This document shows positions 44,259 to 54,451 of a DNA stretch of 64,000 nt, in pieces. A program made the translations under genes and the position numbers. The stretch lies in assembly GCA_026168455.1 (NCBI GenBank), contig CM047426.1:60507396-60571395 (forward strand), read 5' to 3'. Source of the stretch: Theocolax elegans (lineage: Eukaryota; Arthropoda; Insecta; Hymenoptera; Cerocephalidae). The notes beneath the pieces are model-generated. The model was not told where the DNA came from. It saw nothing but the letters and a program-made list of their open reading frames with translations, and searched no databases. Each line of letters opens with the position of its first letter. The first letter of the stretch is position 1.

Positions 44259-44530
44259 AGTCACGATTATGGTGTGTCACGCTTTGTTATCGCGTCACGT
44301 AACTCTTGTATATTACGAGTCACGTAACGTTTGTCACATGTGGTAGATGATGTTGTAGTTACGCGTTACGTCACGCTAGTCATACAACGTATAACTAGGT
44401 TCCTCCAACGTTATATCTGACGTTACTTGAAGTTGTTATGTATGTTTGCAAGCGTCACGCGTAACGTTATGATAGGCGTAACTTTATGAAGTCGACGATT
44501 CGGTACTTACGTGTAGATGATGCGTCACGT
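44259..44530. promoter_or_regulatory. GTCACG/ACGTCA motif cluster
   Basis: Seven GTCACG hexamers in ~270 bp (several as GTCACGTAAC and one as TTACGTCACG), plus CTGACGTTAC and a few CGTAAC. These resemble CRE/bZIP-type sites. The block lies beside the heat-shock-type promoter at 45.0-45.1 kb. Regulatory function is inference; a decayed tandem repeat is the main alternative. Confidence 0.4.
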
Positions 44531-44959
44531 TTATCCTGTGTTAATACTTCTTGATGAAGATATTGTGTTTGTCAGTTTCCTTAGGTTTATTTAATAAAAT
44601 TGAGATAGCAGTTTTGTATTTATTTTATTATTTATATAATTTTTTTTATTCTAACATAAGATTAAAAACTACACGAATAGTGGCCAAATTCGAGTTTTAT
44701 CTTCTCTAAATACAATTCTAGGTTTTATATATTTTTCTAGAGATCTTGGTGAACCTCTGTTAGAAAAATATTTCGCGAATGAATTTATACAAATCAAACT
44801 ACTCGTTTAGAAACCTTGGTGAATCTCTAAATTCAAGTAGCCTCCAAATGATCTATATATCTTATATCACGATTAGCTTAGAAGGGCAAGCATGGGGACA
44901 ATCCCTTATTTTTTAAGCTTTTATATATTTTTAAATTCTGTATATGAATTTCACAATAT

Positions 44960-45137
44960 ACTTACGCCGGAATCTAAAACGGCGGGCACTTCGCTCACTG
45001 TTAACACTAGTCTCACAAGATTCAAGAACAAGACTGAAGATTCAAGGCGTTAGATAGTGCATTCGCGGGTTTATAAAGACTCAAATGAAAGATGAACTCG
45101 CGAGAATTCTAGAACCGTATGAGAGTCGCGGGCCAAT
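44960..45137 (-). promoter_or_regulatory. Heat-shock-type promoter with possible first exon
   Basis: A TATAAA lies at 45070-45075 (minus) and 45072-45077 (plus). On one side, triplets CTC, GAG, TTC and GAA start at 45097, 45102, 45107 and 45112, in strict 5-bp phase as in heat-shock elements. On the other, TTC, GAA, AGA, GAA and TTC start at 45021, 45026, 45031, 45036 and 45041. A CCAAT box lies at 45133-45137. Read on the minus strand, a TCAGT initiator-like site (45037-45033) and a splice donor GTAAGT (45965 would be out of range; it lies at 44965-44960) follow, suggesting a ~70-nt non-coding exon. No heat-shock protein coding follows. Orientation is not certain. Confidence 0.45.
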
Positions 45138-45265
45138 CAGCAATAGACGCGATACAGACTCGGCGTAGGTGGGAGTAGCTAACAATTGTCGAATCGGCAT
45201 GTTCGCAGGTCAGCGACCTACATCACTGCGTGTAACGACTGATTTAGCAAAATTTGTAAATTTAT

Positions 45266-45502
45266 TTATTTATTTTTTTTTTGTTATTTAACGTCGCTCT
45301 ATTTATGCTGCCAGGGCTAATCAGCGACGGAGGTGAACGGTGTGTCTGTAAACAAGGCACATGTAGTTGAAACAGTGGTGCTTGTGTCCATCGGAAGATA
45401 TCATCGGTCACTGAAAAAATTTTCAGAGGTACACGTCTGGGATCGAACCCACGACCCTCGGTGTGAGAGTCGGGAGCTCTACCCATGAGCCACCGCAGCT
45501 CT
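45266..45502 (-). mobile_element. tRNA-derived SINE, copy 1
   Basis: Starts (minus strand) with a tRNA-like head containing A box GTGGCTCATGGGTAGAGC and B box GGTTCGATCCC at 45435-45502, followed by ~150 bp of unrelated body (TTTTCAGTGACCGATGA, CCGTCGCTGATTAGCCC) and an A-rich AAATAAATAAA tail at 45266-45285. Pol III-transcribed and moved by partner LINE enzymes in general. A 74-codon frame through it is non-coding. The 5' end abuts the CT satellite and no target duplication is visible. Confidence 0.8.
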
Positions 45503-45724
45503 ATCCCTCATTCTTACTCGCTCTCACTCTCGCACTATATCACTCTCTCCCTCTCACAGTCCCTCATTCTTACTCGCTGTCACTCTCGCACTCCCTCACT
45601 CTCTCTCATTCTTACACGCTCTCACTCTCGCACTATATCACTCTCTCCCTCATTCCCTCTCTCTCTCTGCCTCTCCCTCCCTCTCTCTCTCTCTCTCATT
45701 CCCTCTCTCTCTGCCTCTCCCTCC

Positions 45725-45761
<37 letters not shown>

Positions 45762-47160
45762 TCTCTCTGTCTGCCTCTCCCTTCCTCTCTCTCTGTCTGC
45801 CTCTCCCTTCCTCTCTCTCATTCTCTCTCTCTCTATCTCTCATTCTCTCTCTCTCTATCTCTCATTCTCTCTCTCTATCACTCTCTCATTCTCTCTCTCT
45901 ATCTCTCATTCTCTCTCTCTATCTCTCATTCTCTCTCTCTATCTCTCATTCTCTCTCTCTATCTCTTATTCTCTCTCTCTCTCTCTCTGTCTCTCATTCT
46001 CTCTCTCTCTGTCTCTCATTCTCTCTCTCTCTATCTCTCATTCTCTCTCTCTATCTCTCATTCTCTCTCTCTATCTCTCATTCTCTCTCTCTATCTCTCA
46101 TTCTCTCCATCTCTCATTCTCTCCATCTCTCATTCTCTCCTTCTCTCATTCTCTCCATCTCTCATTCTCTCCATCTCTCATTCTCTCCATCTCTCATTCT
46201 CTCCATCTCTCATTCTCTCCATCTCTCATTCTCTCCATCTCTCATTCTCTCCATCTCTCATTCTCTCCATCTCTCATTCTCTCCATCTCTTATTCTCTCT
46301 CTCTCTCTCTCACTCTCTCTCATTCTCTCTCTCTATCTCTCATTCTCTCTCTCTATCTCTCATCTCTCTCTCTATCTCTCATTCTCTCTCTCTCTCTATC
46401 TCTTATTCTCTCTCTCTCTCTCTCTGTCTCTCATTCTCTCTCTCTCTGTCTCTCATTCTCTCTCTCTATCTCTCATTCTCTCTCTCTATCTCTCTCTCTC
46501 TCTATCTCTCATTCTCTCTCTCTCTCTCTCTCATTCTCTCCATCTCTCATTCTCTCCATCTCTCATTCTCCATCTCTCATTCTCTCATCTCTCATTCTCT
46601 CCATCTCTCATTCTCTCCATCTCTCATCTCTCATTCTCTCCATCTCTCATTCTCTCCATCTCTCATTCTCTCCATCTCTCCATCTCATTCTCCATCTCTC
46701 ATTCTCTCCATCTCTCATTCTCTCCATCTCTCATTCTCTCCATCTCTTATTCTCTCTCTCTCTCTCTCACTATGTCTCATTCTCTCTCTTTATCTATATT
46801 ATTCTCACCATCTCAATCTCTTAAACATTCTATATCTCTCTCCCTTACTCTCTCTCTATCTGTCTCCCTAACACTCCCTCTCTCTCCCTCACTCTCCCTC
46901 TCACTCCCTCACACTCCCTCATTCTTCCTCACTTTCTCCCTCTCGCAGTCCCTCATTATTACTCACTCTCACTCTCGCACTCCCTCGCTCTCGCTCAATC
47001 TTACTCGCTCCCACTCTCGTACTCTATCACTCTCTCTCTCATTCTCGCTCTCGCTCTCTATCCCCATTCACTCTTTCTTATTCTCTCTTCCGTTCTCTCT
47101 ATCTTTCATTCACTCTCTCTTGTTCTCTCTCTTTCTATCTATCTTTCATTCTCTCTCTTT
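45503..47160 (+). repeat. CT-rich satellite, 1.66 kb
   Basis: Pyrimidine-only repeat. The edges contain a longer unit (CCCTCATTCTTACTCGCTCT plus CACTCTCGCACT) at 45504-45655 and again at about 46940-47040. The middle is made of ~18-20-bp CTCTCTCTATCTCTCATT units and, at 46105-46300 and 46530-46750, 16-bp CTCCATCTCTCATT units. Two frames stay open for 453 and 562 codons only because the repeat lacks stops; they are not genes. Confidence 0.95.
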
Positions 47161-47164
47161 TCCC

Positions 47165-47595
47165 GAATGCTGACTGTTTACCGCTGAGCCTTTTTGTTAT
47201 TTTGTTATTAAAAATTAATTTCAAGCTAGAAAGAACAATTGAATATATGGGTAAAAAATTTCTTAGTCCAAATTTTATAAATTCAACTGTTCTTTATAGC
47301 CTGAAATTAAGTCTTCATAGCAAAATAACAAAATGGCTTAGTGGCAAAGAGACAGAATTCCGATCTAAAGATTAAAGGTTCAAATCCCGCGGTTGGTTAA
47401 TATTTAAAAAAAATTTTTTTTTTTAATTTATGAGCTATGGCCAACGTATTGGGAATAGTTTACGAATGGTAAGATAATAACTATTGACAATATATAGCGA
47501 ACATTCGGGCGGATGCTTTTTGGCGACAAATTCGCAATAGATTTCTAATTGTCGCGGCAATATATTGGCAATATGTTTTGTAATAATTGTAGCCC
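47165..47595. mobile_element. tRNA-like foldback, left part of a composite
   Basis: A truncated tRNA-like arm (47165-47195, minus), a central inverted pair (TAATTTCAAGCTAGAAAGAA and TTCTTTATAGCCTGAAATTA) and a second tRNA-like arm (47332-47392, plus) are followed by GCAATAGTTT/GGCAATATATT short motifs up to the next foldback. The same motifs resume at 48617. Confidence 0.6.
47332..47392 (+). other. tRNA-like sequence
   Basis: A box TGGCTTAGTGGCAAAGAG and B box GGTTCAAATCC at tRNA spacing, without a pairing acceptor stem. Not a tRNA gene. Confidence 0.55.
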
Positions 47596-48616
47596 CCCGC
47601 GTAAAAATCCGAAAGTTTGGGCAAAACTTTCCCCAAGTATAAACTTGGGGCAAACTTGGGCAATGAGACTATGCCAAACTTGACAACTCACGCAAGTTTC
47701 CAAGTTTGGAGAAGTTTGCAAAAGTTATGCCAAACTTCCTACAAAGTTTTTATAAATTATTTTGTTATTGGCTGAAATATGGAACAAATTTGTTCAAAGT
47801 ATGGCGCAAGTGTAGGATTACTTTTGCTATTTTTTTATTTTTAGGGTATATTAATTACAAAATTTGAAAAGAAAATAAATTAAAAATAATTTAATATTAC
47901 CCGGTTTACACCTGAAAGAAAATGCATACATATTTTTCCAAAAGATTCCAAGGTCCTCGGTGAATTTCATCCTCTTCATCTAAGTCGTCGCAGCACGTCA
48001 TTTCATGTCGACGTTGAGGGTTAAACTGATGCATCGGCGTCAAGAAAAATTTCTTAGTGACCAGTAAACAAGAAGTCATTTGATTGCTGGTTACTAAAGA
48101 ACGTTTGTGAAATTTGCTTGACGACCAGCAAACAAATGACTTCTTGTTTACTGGTCACTAAGAAATTTTTCTTGACGCCGATGCATCAGTCTAACCCTCA
48201 ACGTCGACTCGAAATGACGTGCTGCGACGACTTAGATGAAGAGGATGAAATTCACCGAGGACCTTGGAATCTTTTGGAAAAATATGTATGCATTTTCTTT
48301 CAGGTGTAAACCGGGTAATATTAAATTATTTTTAATTTATTTTCTTTTCAAATTTTGTAATTAATATACCCTAAAAATAAAGTGTAGCAAAAGTAATCCT
48401 ACACTTGCGCCATACTTTGGACAAATTTGTCCCATATTTCAGCCAATAACAAAATAATTTATAAAAACTTTGTAGGAAGTTTGGCATAACTTTTGCAAAC
48501 TTCTCCCAAATTTGGAATGCGTGAGTTGTCAAGTTTGGCATAGTCTCATTGCCCAAGTTTGCCCCAAGTTTATACTTGGGCAAAGTTTTGCCCAAACTTT
48601 CGGATTTTTACGCGGG
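47596..48616. mobile_element. CCCGCG-ended foldback, 1.02 kb
   Basis: Termini CCCGCGTAAAAATCCG and CGGATTTTTACGCGGG, with CC flanking both sides (47594-47595 and 48617-48618). Arms of about 500 bp pair almost throughout around about 48110. Subterminal parts are dense in AAACTTGGGCAA/CCAAACTT motifs. The 63- to 74-codon frames inside are arm sequence. Same terminal motif and architecture as 39340-40655 but different interior, so a sister family. Confidence 0.85.
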
Positions 48617-48834
48617 CCATGACTTTGCAATATAGTGGCAATAGTTTATATTTTTACGCGGGTAATTGGCAATGTATTGCGAATATGTCACTAAAAATCA
48701 TTCGCTCGAATGTTTCACATATATATATATATTGGCGATATTTACTATCTAATTATTCGTAAACTATTGCTAATAGATTGCTTGGACATGGTTCATAAAT
48801 TTAAAAAAAATTTTTAAAATGTATTTACTTTCTG

Positions 48835-48896
48835 TGGGATTCGAGCTTCTTTAATCTTTAAATCCGAATGCTGACTCTTTACCACTGAGCAACTTT
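48835..48896 (-). other. tRNA-like sequence
   Basis: Minus-strand A box TTGCTCAGTGGTAAAGAG and B box GCTCGAATCCC. Degenerate stems; not a tRNA gene. Confidence 0.55.
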
Positions 48897-48912
48897 GTTA
48901 ATAAAAAATAGT

Positions 48913-48979
48913 AAAATAGCTCAATGGTAAAGTGCAAGCGTCCAGATCTATAGACTAAAGGATCGATTCCCGCGATGGG
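48913..48979 (+). other. tRNA-like sequence
   Basis: A box TAGCTCAATGGTAAAG and B box GGATCGATTCC. Inverted partner of 48835-48896. Confidence 0.55.
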
Positions 48980-49067
48980 CACATGTCTTTTTTTTACTTT
49001 ATTTTAAATTTATAAACTATGGCTAATCTATTGACAATAGTTTGCGTATGGTTAGATAGTGAATATT

Positions 49068-49111
<44 letters not shown>

Positions 49112-49393
49112 GAAGCATTCGGATGAATGATGTTTAGCGACATATCGCAATACATTGACAATTGTCGTTGCAATACGTTGGCAATAGTTTCTATTTTTAC
49201 GGAAGATATTACATGCTTTTTATATAATTATGTATTAATTTTAGTATATTTCAAAATATCGCTGCGGTAGAAATCGAAAACATTTAATACTCATTTTCTA
49301 GCTTATAATAAATTGGTAAAAAATATGAACTAATTAAATAAAACTAGTTAATAGATGGTAAAAGAAGTTATCGTTCGTCCAAAAAATTGTTTA

Positions 49394-49918
49394 ATAAAAA
49401 TAAGACTCAATTGATCTCCACAAACACAAATTTTTATTAGTTGCCGACGTTTCGGGAGTATTTTAGCCGTCCCTTTTCAAGGCTATACAAAAAACAACGA
49501 AAAAAACCACTTATTAAAATTCAAATTGGAAAAATAATATAATAAAATTAATAAACTAACGCACAACATAATCTTACCAATAAAAAAGCGCAGAGATATT
49601 AAATTAACATATTAGATGAACATAAACATTCTCCATCGACATCGCACGCAGCTGTCAAATTAAAATTAATATTAAAAATTGAATATTTATGTTCATCTAA
49701 TATGTTAATTTAATATCTCTGCGCTTTTTTATTGGTAAGATTATGTTGTGCGTTAGTTTATTAATTTTATTATATTATTTTTCCAATTTGAATTTTAATA
49801 AGTGGTTTTTTTCGTTGTTTTTTGTATAGCCTTGAAAAGGGACGACTAAAATACGTCCGAAACGTCGGCAACTAATAAAAATTTGTGTTTGTGGAGATCA
49901 ATTGAGTCTTATTTTTTA
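49394..49918. mobile_element. Inverted pair resembling Penelope-like LTRs
   Basis: Two ~231-bp arms (49394-49626 and about 49685-49918) are near-perfect inverse copies around a ~58-bp loop. Each contains GCCTTGAAAAGGGACG followed by CGAAACGTCGGCAACTAAT. A GAAACGTC-type block like this recalls LTRs of Penelope-like elements, some of which carry hammerhead ribozymes. I can see only the GAAAC half of such a core, so a functional ribozyme is not claimed. Unrelated in sequence to the element at 2.4-5.0 kb. Confidence 0.55.
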
Positions 49919-52514
49919 TAAAACTAGTTAGTCTTTACTAGAGTTGATCAGTTAATTATAATTATTCGCAAGTACATGCAGTTAGTAGCTTTTATTATTT
50001 AACGCTAGGGTTAGCGGACAAAATATCTAAATTAATATATATTAAAGCTCGAAAATTATGTTAATAATAAATTTTATTTCAGTATTTAAACACATAACTT
50101 CTTCCCAAAATTCGATTCTGAAACGTAGCTACGCACCTGGATAATAACTATTTCTTAAGATATTCAAACAAGTAACAGGGTGACCTAATCTCTTTTTTTA
50201 TACGCGTCGCAGCAATTTCTAAATGTGTGATTGGAACTAAACCATATGTATTTAGAAGTATTTAAAAACATTATATTAATATAAACTCAAATAAACGCAT
50301 TTTTTAAATTGTTTATTATAGAATTTCTTTAAATGGTTATTTTATTAATTAGCTATACTTCAAAATGTATATCATTATATTAATAGAGAGCCGTCGATAC
50401 TTACCTATGGGGGCGTGTCGCATACACGTATGTACTGATCATGAGACCCTTAGCTTTGATAAAAGTTATGCATTCCGGAACTTACATCTAAAACTTTAGA
50501 ATTTGAAAATTTCAAACTATAATATAATACTTGATTATGTATAGTCATGCATGAGGAACTCATTCTTTAAAATTAAATTATCTAAATAATAATTGAAAAG
50601 AAACATTAATATAGTTACATTTGTTGTTGTAAAATAGTTTAAATATAAAATATTATTTAGAAAATTTTTAAAATATATAGTTTGTAAAGATACAATGAAT
50701 AAAAGAATACTATACGGATATATGACAAAAAATTATAGAGTATACAAAACTAAACTTACAAAAAATGAAAGAATATTTGTAATAAGTGTACTATGTATTT
50801 TAATTCAAATATAAAACATAAAATTCTCTCTTATGGAAGTTGTATATAATATATTAATCTTTAAGAAACATTCATTTATTCTTTATATGAAATAAGAATA
50901 AAAAATAAGACTACATTTCTGAACATTTGATTTTATAATCACCTTAGATTTAAACAATTTGGAAAAATAGCATTATATTATATATATATATTATATAAGA
51001 AAAGAATATTCGCCAACCAAAAATTATAAAATCATATAATTTTCTACCAATTAATGCTAACAAAAATTCAGTTTATATACTATCGATCGATTTTTATGGC
51101 CTTCGTCACAGGGGAGAACAGATAAAATATATATCCTTTCTAGAATTGATTCGTTAAGCAAATATAGATGCAAATCAAAATATGATCAAAATTATCGTGA
51201 TTATTTACCGGGAAGAGGAGGATGTATATAATGAGTATTTTAGGAGCAACTCAAATGTAAAGAATCCTTATATTTAAAGTAAAAAGTTTATATTAGTTCA
51301 TCATTTATTTTTATTTATATCTAATAATACCAATAATGAAACCAGTAATACACTGCGAGTATCTTTTTCATTAAAATACACACACACACACACACACATA
51401 CACACAAAAACATATACAAATGCAAATGAATATAATACAGTAACCATAACATTTTTTAAAAGTGAGTACAAATAATTAATAGTTTACCCCGACTCTATTT
51501 ATTTGAAATATCTACGCGGAGAAAAAATAATTGTAGTTAATATACAATTAATTATCACAGTTTCGTCAATTTATTAAAATACTATATTTTATAGAAAAAT
51601 TGATTACGGAATCATTAATATTTATTACATTTCTTTAAATTTTCCCAAAACTTTTAGTAATCATACTACCACACAACTTCTCCAATAGACATATGATTGC
51701 AAATTGACAGCAACTTTCCAAAAAACAATTTGTACCTGCTTATCCAAAATTTGCGTCAATGTAAGTCCTTATTTATTATAAATTTGCTTCAAATCATTTA
51801 CATGAAAATAGTGACAGCAAATTTATATAAAATTAAAGTCAATTGTTGCATAAAATTATTACTTTTTAAATAGCAAGTATTGCTATAAATGTGCTTCTAT
51901 TTTGTTGAAATAATATTTTAAGTAAATATAATAGCAAATACTTATATTATTTTTGTGCAACTTTCCAATAAAGTATTTTATAATATCAAAAATGTTTTAC
52001 AGTAAAATAATACCAGTTTTATTTATATTTTAGTTAAATATTTAAAGAAATTCAGGAAATGTAGCTCCATCGTTTATAAAAATGATACTAACAGTTTGAA
52101 AAATAACAAAAATAAGTGAAAAAAATAATTGATACTCTCAATAAAACAAACATAAATTAAATTTGATATGAAATGTATATATAAAAACAGTTTTATATCG
52201 ATATATAAAACAACGTACATTTTAAAGCTTAATTAAAGCGCTTTATAGGTTCCACATTTTTATTAACAATATTTTTAATAGTAATATAATTTCAAAGTTT
52301 TTAAACAATCTGTAATAGAATTTTTTTTATTAATTATATCTACTATTTTATATTCTTATTTATTTAATAAACATCTTAAAATTACAAACGAATCTTGAAA
52401 CTTTTAAACTTTTAATAAAGATATTATATATATATATATATATATAAATACTTTAGAGAATTTTCATTCATGGTATAAACTTTTTGAATGAAACTTCATT
52501 CTTAACAATTTGAT
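49919..52514. other. AT-rich region without a recognised gene
   Basis: Long AT-rich stretch with a (CA)n run at about 51378-51400 and TA runs near 50985 and 52427. The motif AGCAAATTT or its inverse recurs at 51690-51990. No defensible gene. Confidence 0.5.
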
Positions 52515-52521
52515 TTATAGT

Positions 52522-53222
52522 TCAATTTTTACCTCTATGCGAGATATCATCAGTTGGAGATCTGGATGAAGATCTAAAAGTTGATTTATTATATGGGGAA
52601 GACGTTGAAAAGGAAGTCGTTGACGACGATCGAGATGCAGACTTGCGTTCTGATTGCCGTTGATGTGACCTAGGTCTTGACCGATTTTGAGATTGATAAT
52701 TAGTCTTTGGTACACTTTGTAACAAAAATTGATTATTCAATGGTAATAAAGCTCTTGATAAGTCATGAGATGAGGACCTACGCGTAGATCGACCATCAAG
52801 CGATCTAGAACTTGATCGATTTTTATACTGATATTGAGATTTTCGTAGTCTTTTTGGCAAAGATTGGTGATTATTTGGTGATGTAGAACTTGATGAGTGA
52901 TGAGATGTAGACCTACGTGCAGCTCGACGATCACCGGAACTAGCTCTTGATTGATTTTGCGATCGATAGTTCGGTTTTTGTACATTTTGTGACAAAAATC
53001 GACTATTCGTTGGTGATGCAGTCCTTGATAAGTAATGAGATGGAGACCTACGTACAGATCGACGATCACATGATCTAGATCTTGATTGATTTTGAGAAAC
53101 ACATTAAGATTTTCGTACTTTTTTTGACAAAGATCAACTACTAATTGGTGATGCATTCCTTGATGAGTGGTGAGATTGAGATCTACGTACGGATCGATGA
53201 TTAAATGATCTAGATCTTGATA
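52522..53222 (-). CDS. Serine/arginine-rich tandem-repeat ORF, possibly an exon or pseudogene
   Basis: Five DNA units of exactly 135 bp (marker boxes at 53207, 53072, 52937, 52802 and 52667) give 45-residue repeats on the minus strand, each with an SQNQSRSRS-type and a DRRSVRRSPSH-type segment, i.e. RS-domain-like. The frame is open from about 53103 to 52522 (~193 codons; the 157-codon part starts at a Met at 52995). The most upstream unit reads in the same frame but has two stops (TGA near 53131, TAA near 53105). No RRM or other domain. RS repeats in general belong to splicing factors and nuclear matrix proteins, but composition alone does not show function. The last codons before the stop contain a GAG|GTAAAA donor-like site, so an internal exon is possible. 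Confidence 0.45.
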
Positions 53223-54029
53223 AAATATATTATGATTAAATTTTCAATGGCATATCATGTTTTAAACTATAGACAGTTATATGATAGCGAATGTCAGAGC
53301 GGAAATTTCGATATGTCAAAATAAAGCGGCATACTTATTATATACGCATATAAGTTCCTTTGTTACCGACATCAAATTGCATTTTTTCATCTCTCTCTCT
53401 ATTGACTTTCCTTTTTCTAGATCGCACGTCGCATCGCCACAACTAGTAAATGTGTTAAACTCTTAAAATTGCAAAAAAAGTAACAAAACTTGAAATACTT
53501 CAGAAAAACACAGATTTTCTTAAATAAAAAATACATTGAAATTATTATTTTCATGATAGCAAAATAGCAACAAATTATCATCAAATCTTGTTGCAATATA
53601 CTGCACTATGTAAGCATTTACTGATTTAATTTTGCTACAAATTTGCTGAAAAAGAATTTCTCAGATTATGATATATTTCTTAGCAAATATATACCAAAAT
53701 TATATCAACTCGTGCAGCAGAGTTAAATAACAAATTAATCTAAATCTGCGTCCTTATTCGTTAGCAAATTTATAGCAATTATTTGTTGCAACTTTTTTAA
53801 ACAATTTTACATAAAATTTAGGTACACGTCACTATTATGTAATGTCTTGTTAGCAAGTTTAACACAAGATGTTTTCAAAAATTGTGTAGCAAGTTTTAAC
53901 GAAGTTTTGTCTGTGCAACTCTGTCGATTGGGGTTTGTAATAATATTATTTTAGCAACATTCCAATGTCGTTATAATAGTTGTTAAAACATTAGCGTGCA
54001 AAATATCTGCTAACATTTTGTAAGTTAAC
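53223..54029. other. AT-rich spacer with AGCAAATTT motifs
   Basis: TAGCAAATTT, TAGCAAGTTT and TTTGCTACAAATTTGCT-like motifs recur at 53560-53900, similar to 51.69-51.99 kb on the other side of the RS-repeat ORF. A 61-codon plus frame at 53281 is unremarkable. Confidence 0.45.
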
Positions 54030-54414
54030 GAGATGCATGGAAATTAACGTTGTATCAACGTTTGAACAACACTGGGAAGTTATGTTCAAAATTTATATGA
54101 TCTGACAGGGAAGCAAAATATTCTAGAAAAACTTAAATATTTTTCAGAAAGTAGACAATAATTTGTTTAAAAAACGAATAATAAAAAAATTTCTCTTCGG
54201 GGATACGAACCTTCGATATTTATCTCTGGAAACTTAATTTCTATCACTTTTAATTATATTTATTTGTTTCCGTTATTATGTTACATTTAGGTTATAAATC
54301 TTAGAAGCAATATTCAGTTAATCCTCATAACGTATATTTAAAATCATGACAAAAAAGAATTCCATTGCCAATTCATTGCGAACCGAGTCGCTTTTTTTAA
54401 ATCAATTTACCGTT

Positions 54415-54445
<31 letters not shown>
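54030..54445. mobile_element. Worn relative of the twin tRNA-like element
   Basis: CAACGTTTGAACAACA-type motifs near 54050-54075, a B-box-like GGTTCGTATCC on the minus strand near 54205, a TTTAGGTTATAAA box near 54288 as in the 19.2-19.6 kb element, and a TA tract at 54418-54446. Too worn for firm boundaries. Confidence 0.4.

Positions 54446-54451
<6 letters not shown>

Larger units (their letters stand above)
48617..49215. mobile_element. tRNA-like foldback, right part of the composite
   Basis: GGCAATAGTTT-type motifs, an internal TTTTTACGCGGG terminus (48652-48663), two tRNA-like arms in inverted order (48835-48896 minus, 48913-48979 plus), a (TA)n tract at 49072-49107 and more GGCAATAG motifs to about 49195. 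The unit at 48.78-49.2 kb is a second copy of the 47.2-47.6 kb architecture. Confidence 0.6.

Noticed and set aside
45463..47173. Two overlapping open frames of 453 and 562 codons on the plus strand
   Set aside because: They are translations of the CT-rich satellite, which has no stop codons in these frames; Ser/Leu-only composition and overlap show no gene.
19279..48979. Genuine tRNA genes at the tRNA-like modules
   Set aside because: A and B boxes are present, but acceptor and T stems do not pair and anticodon arms are disrupted; treated as tRNA-derived repeat parts.
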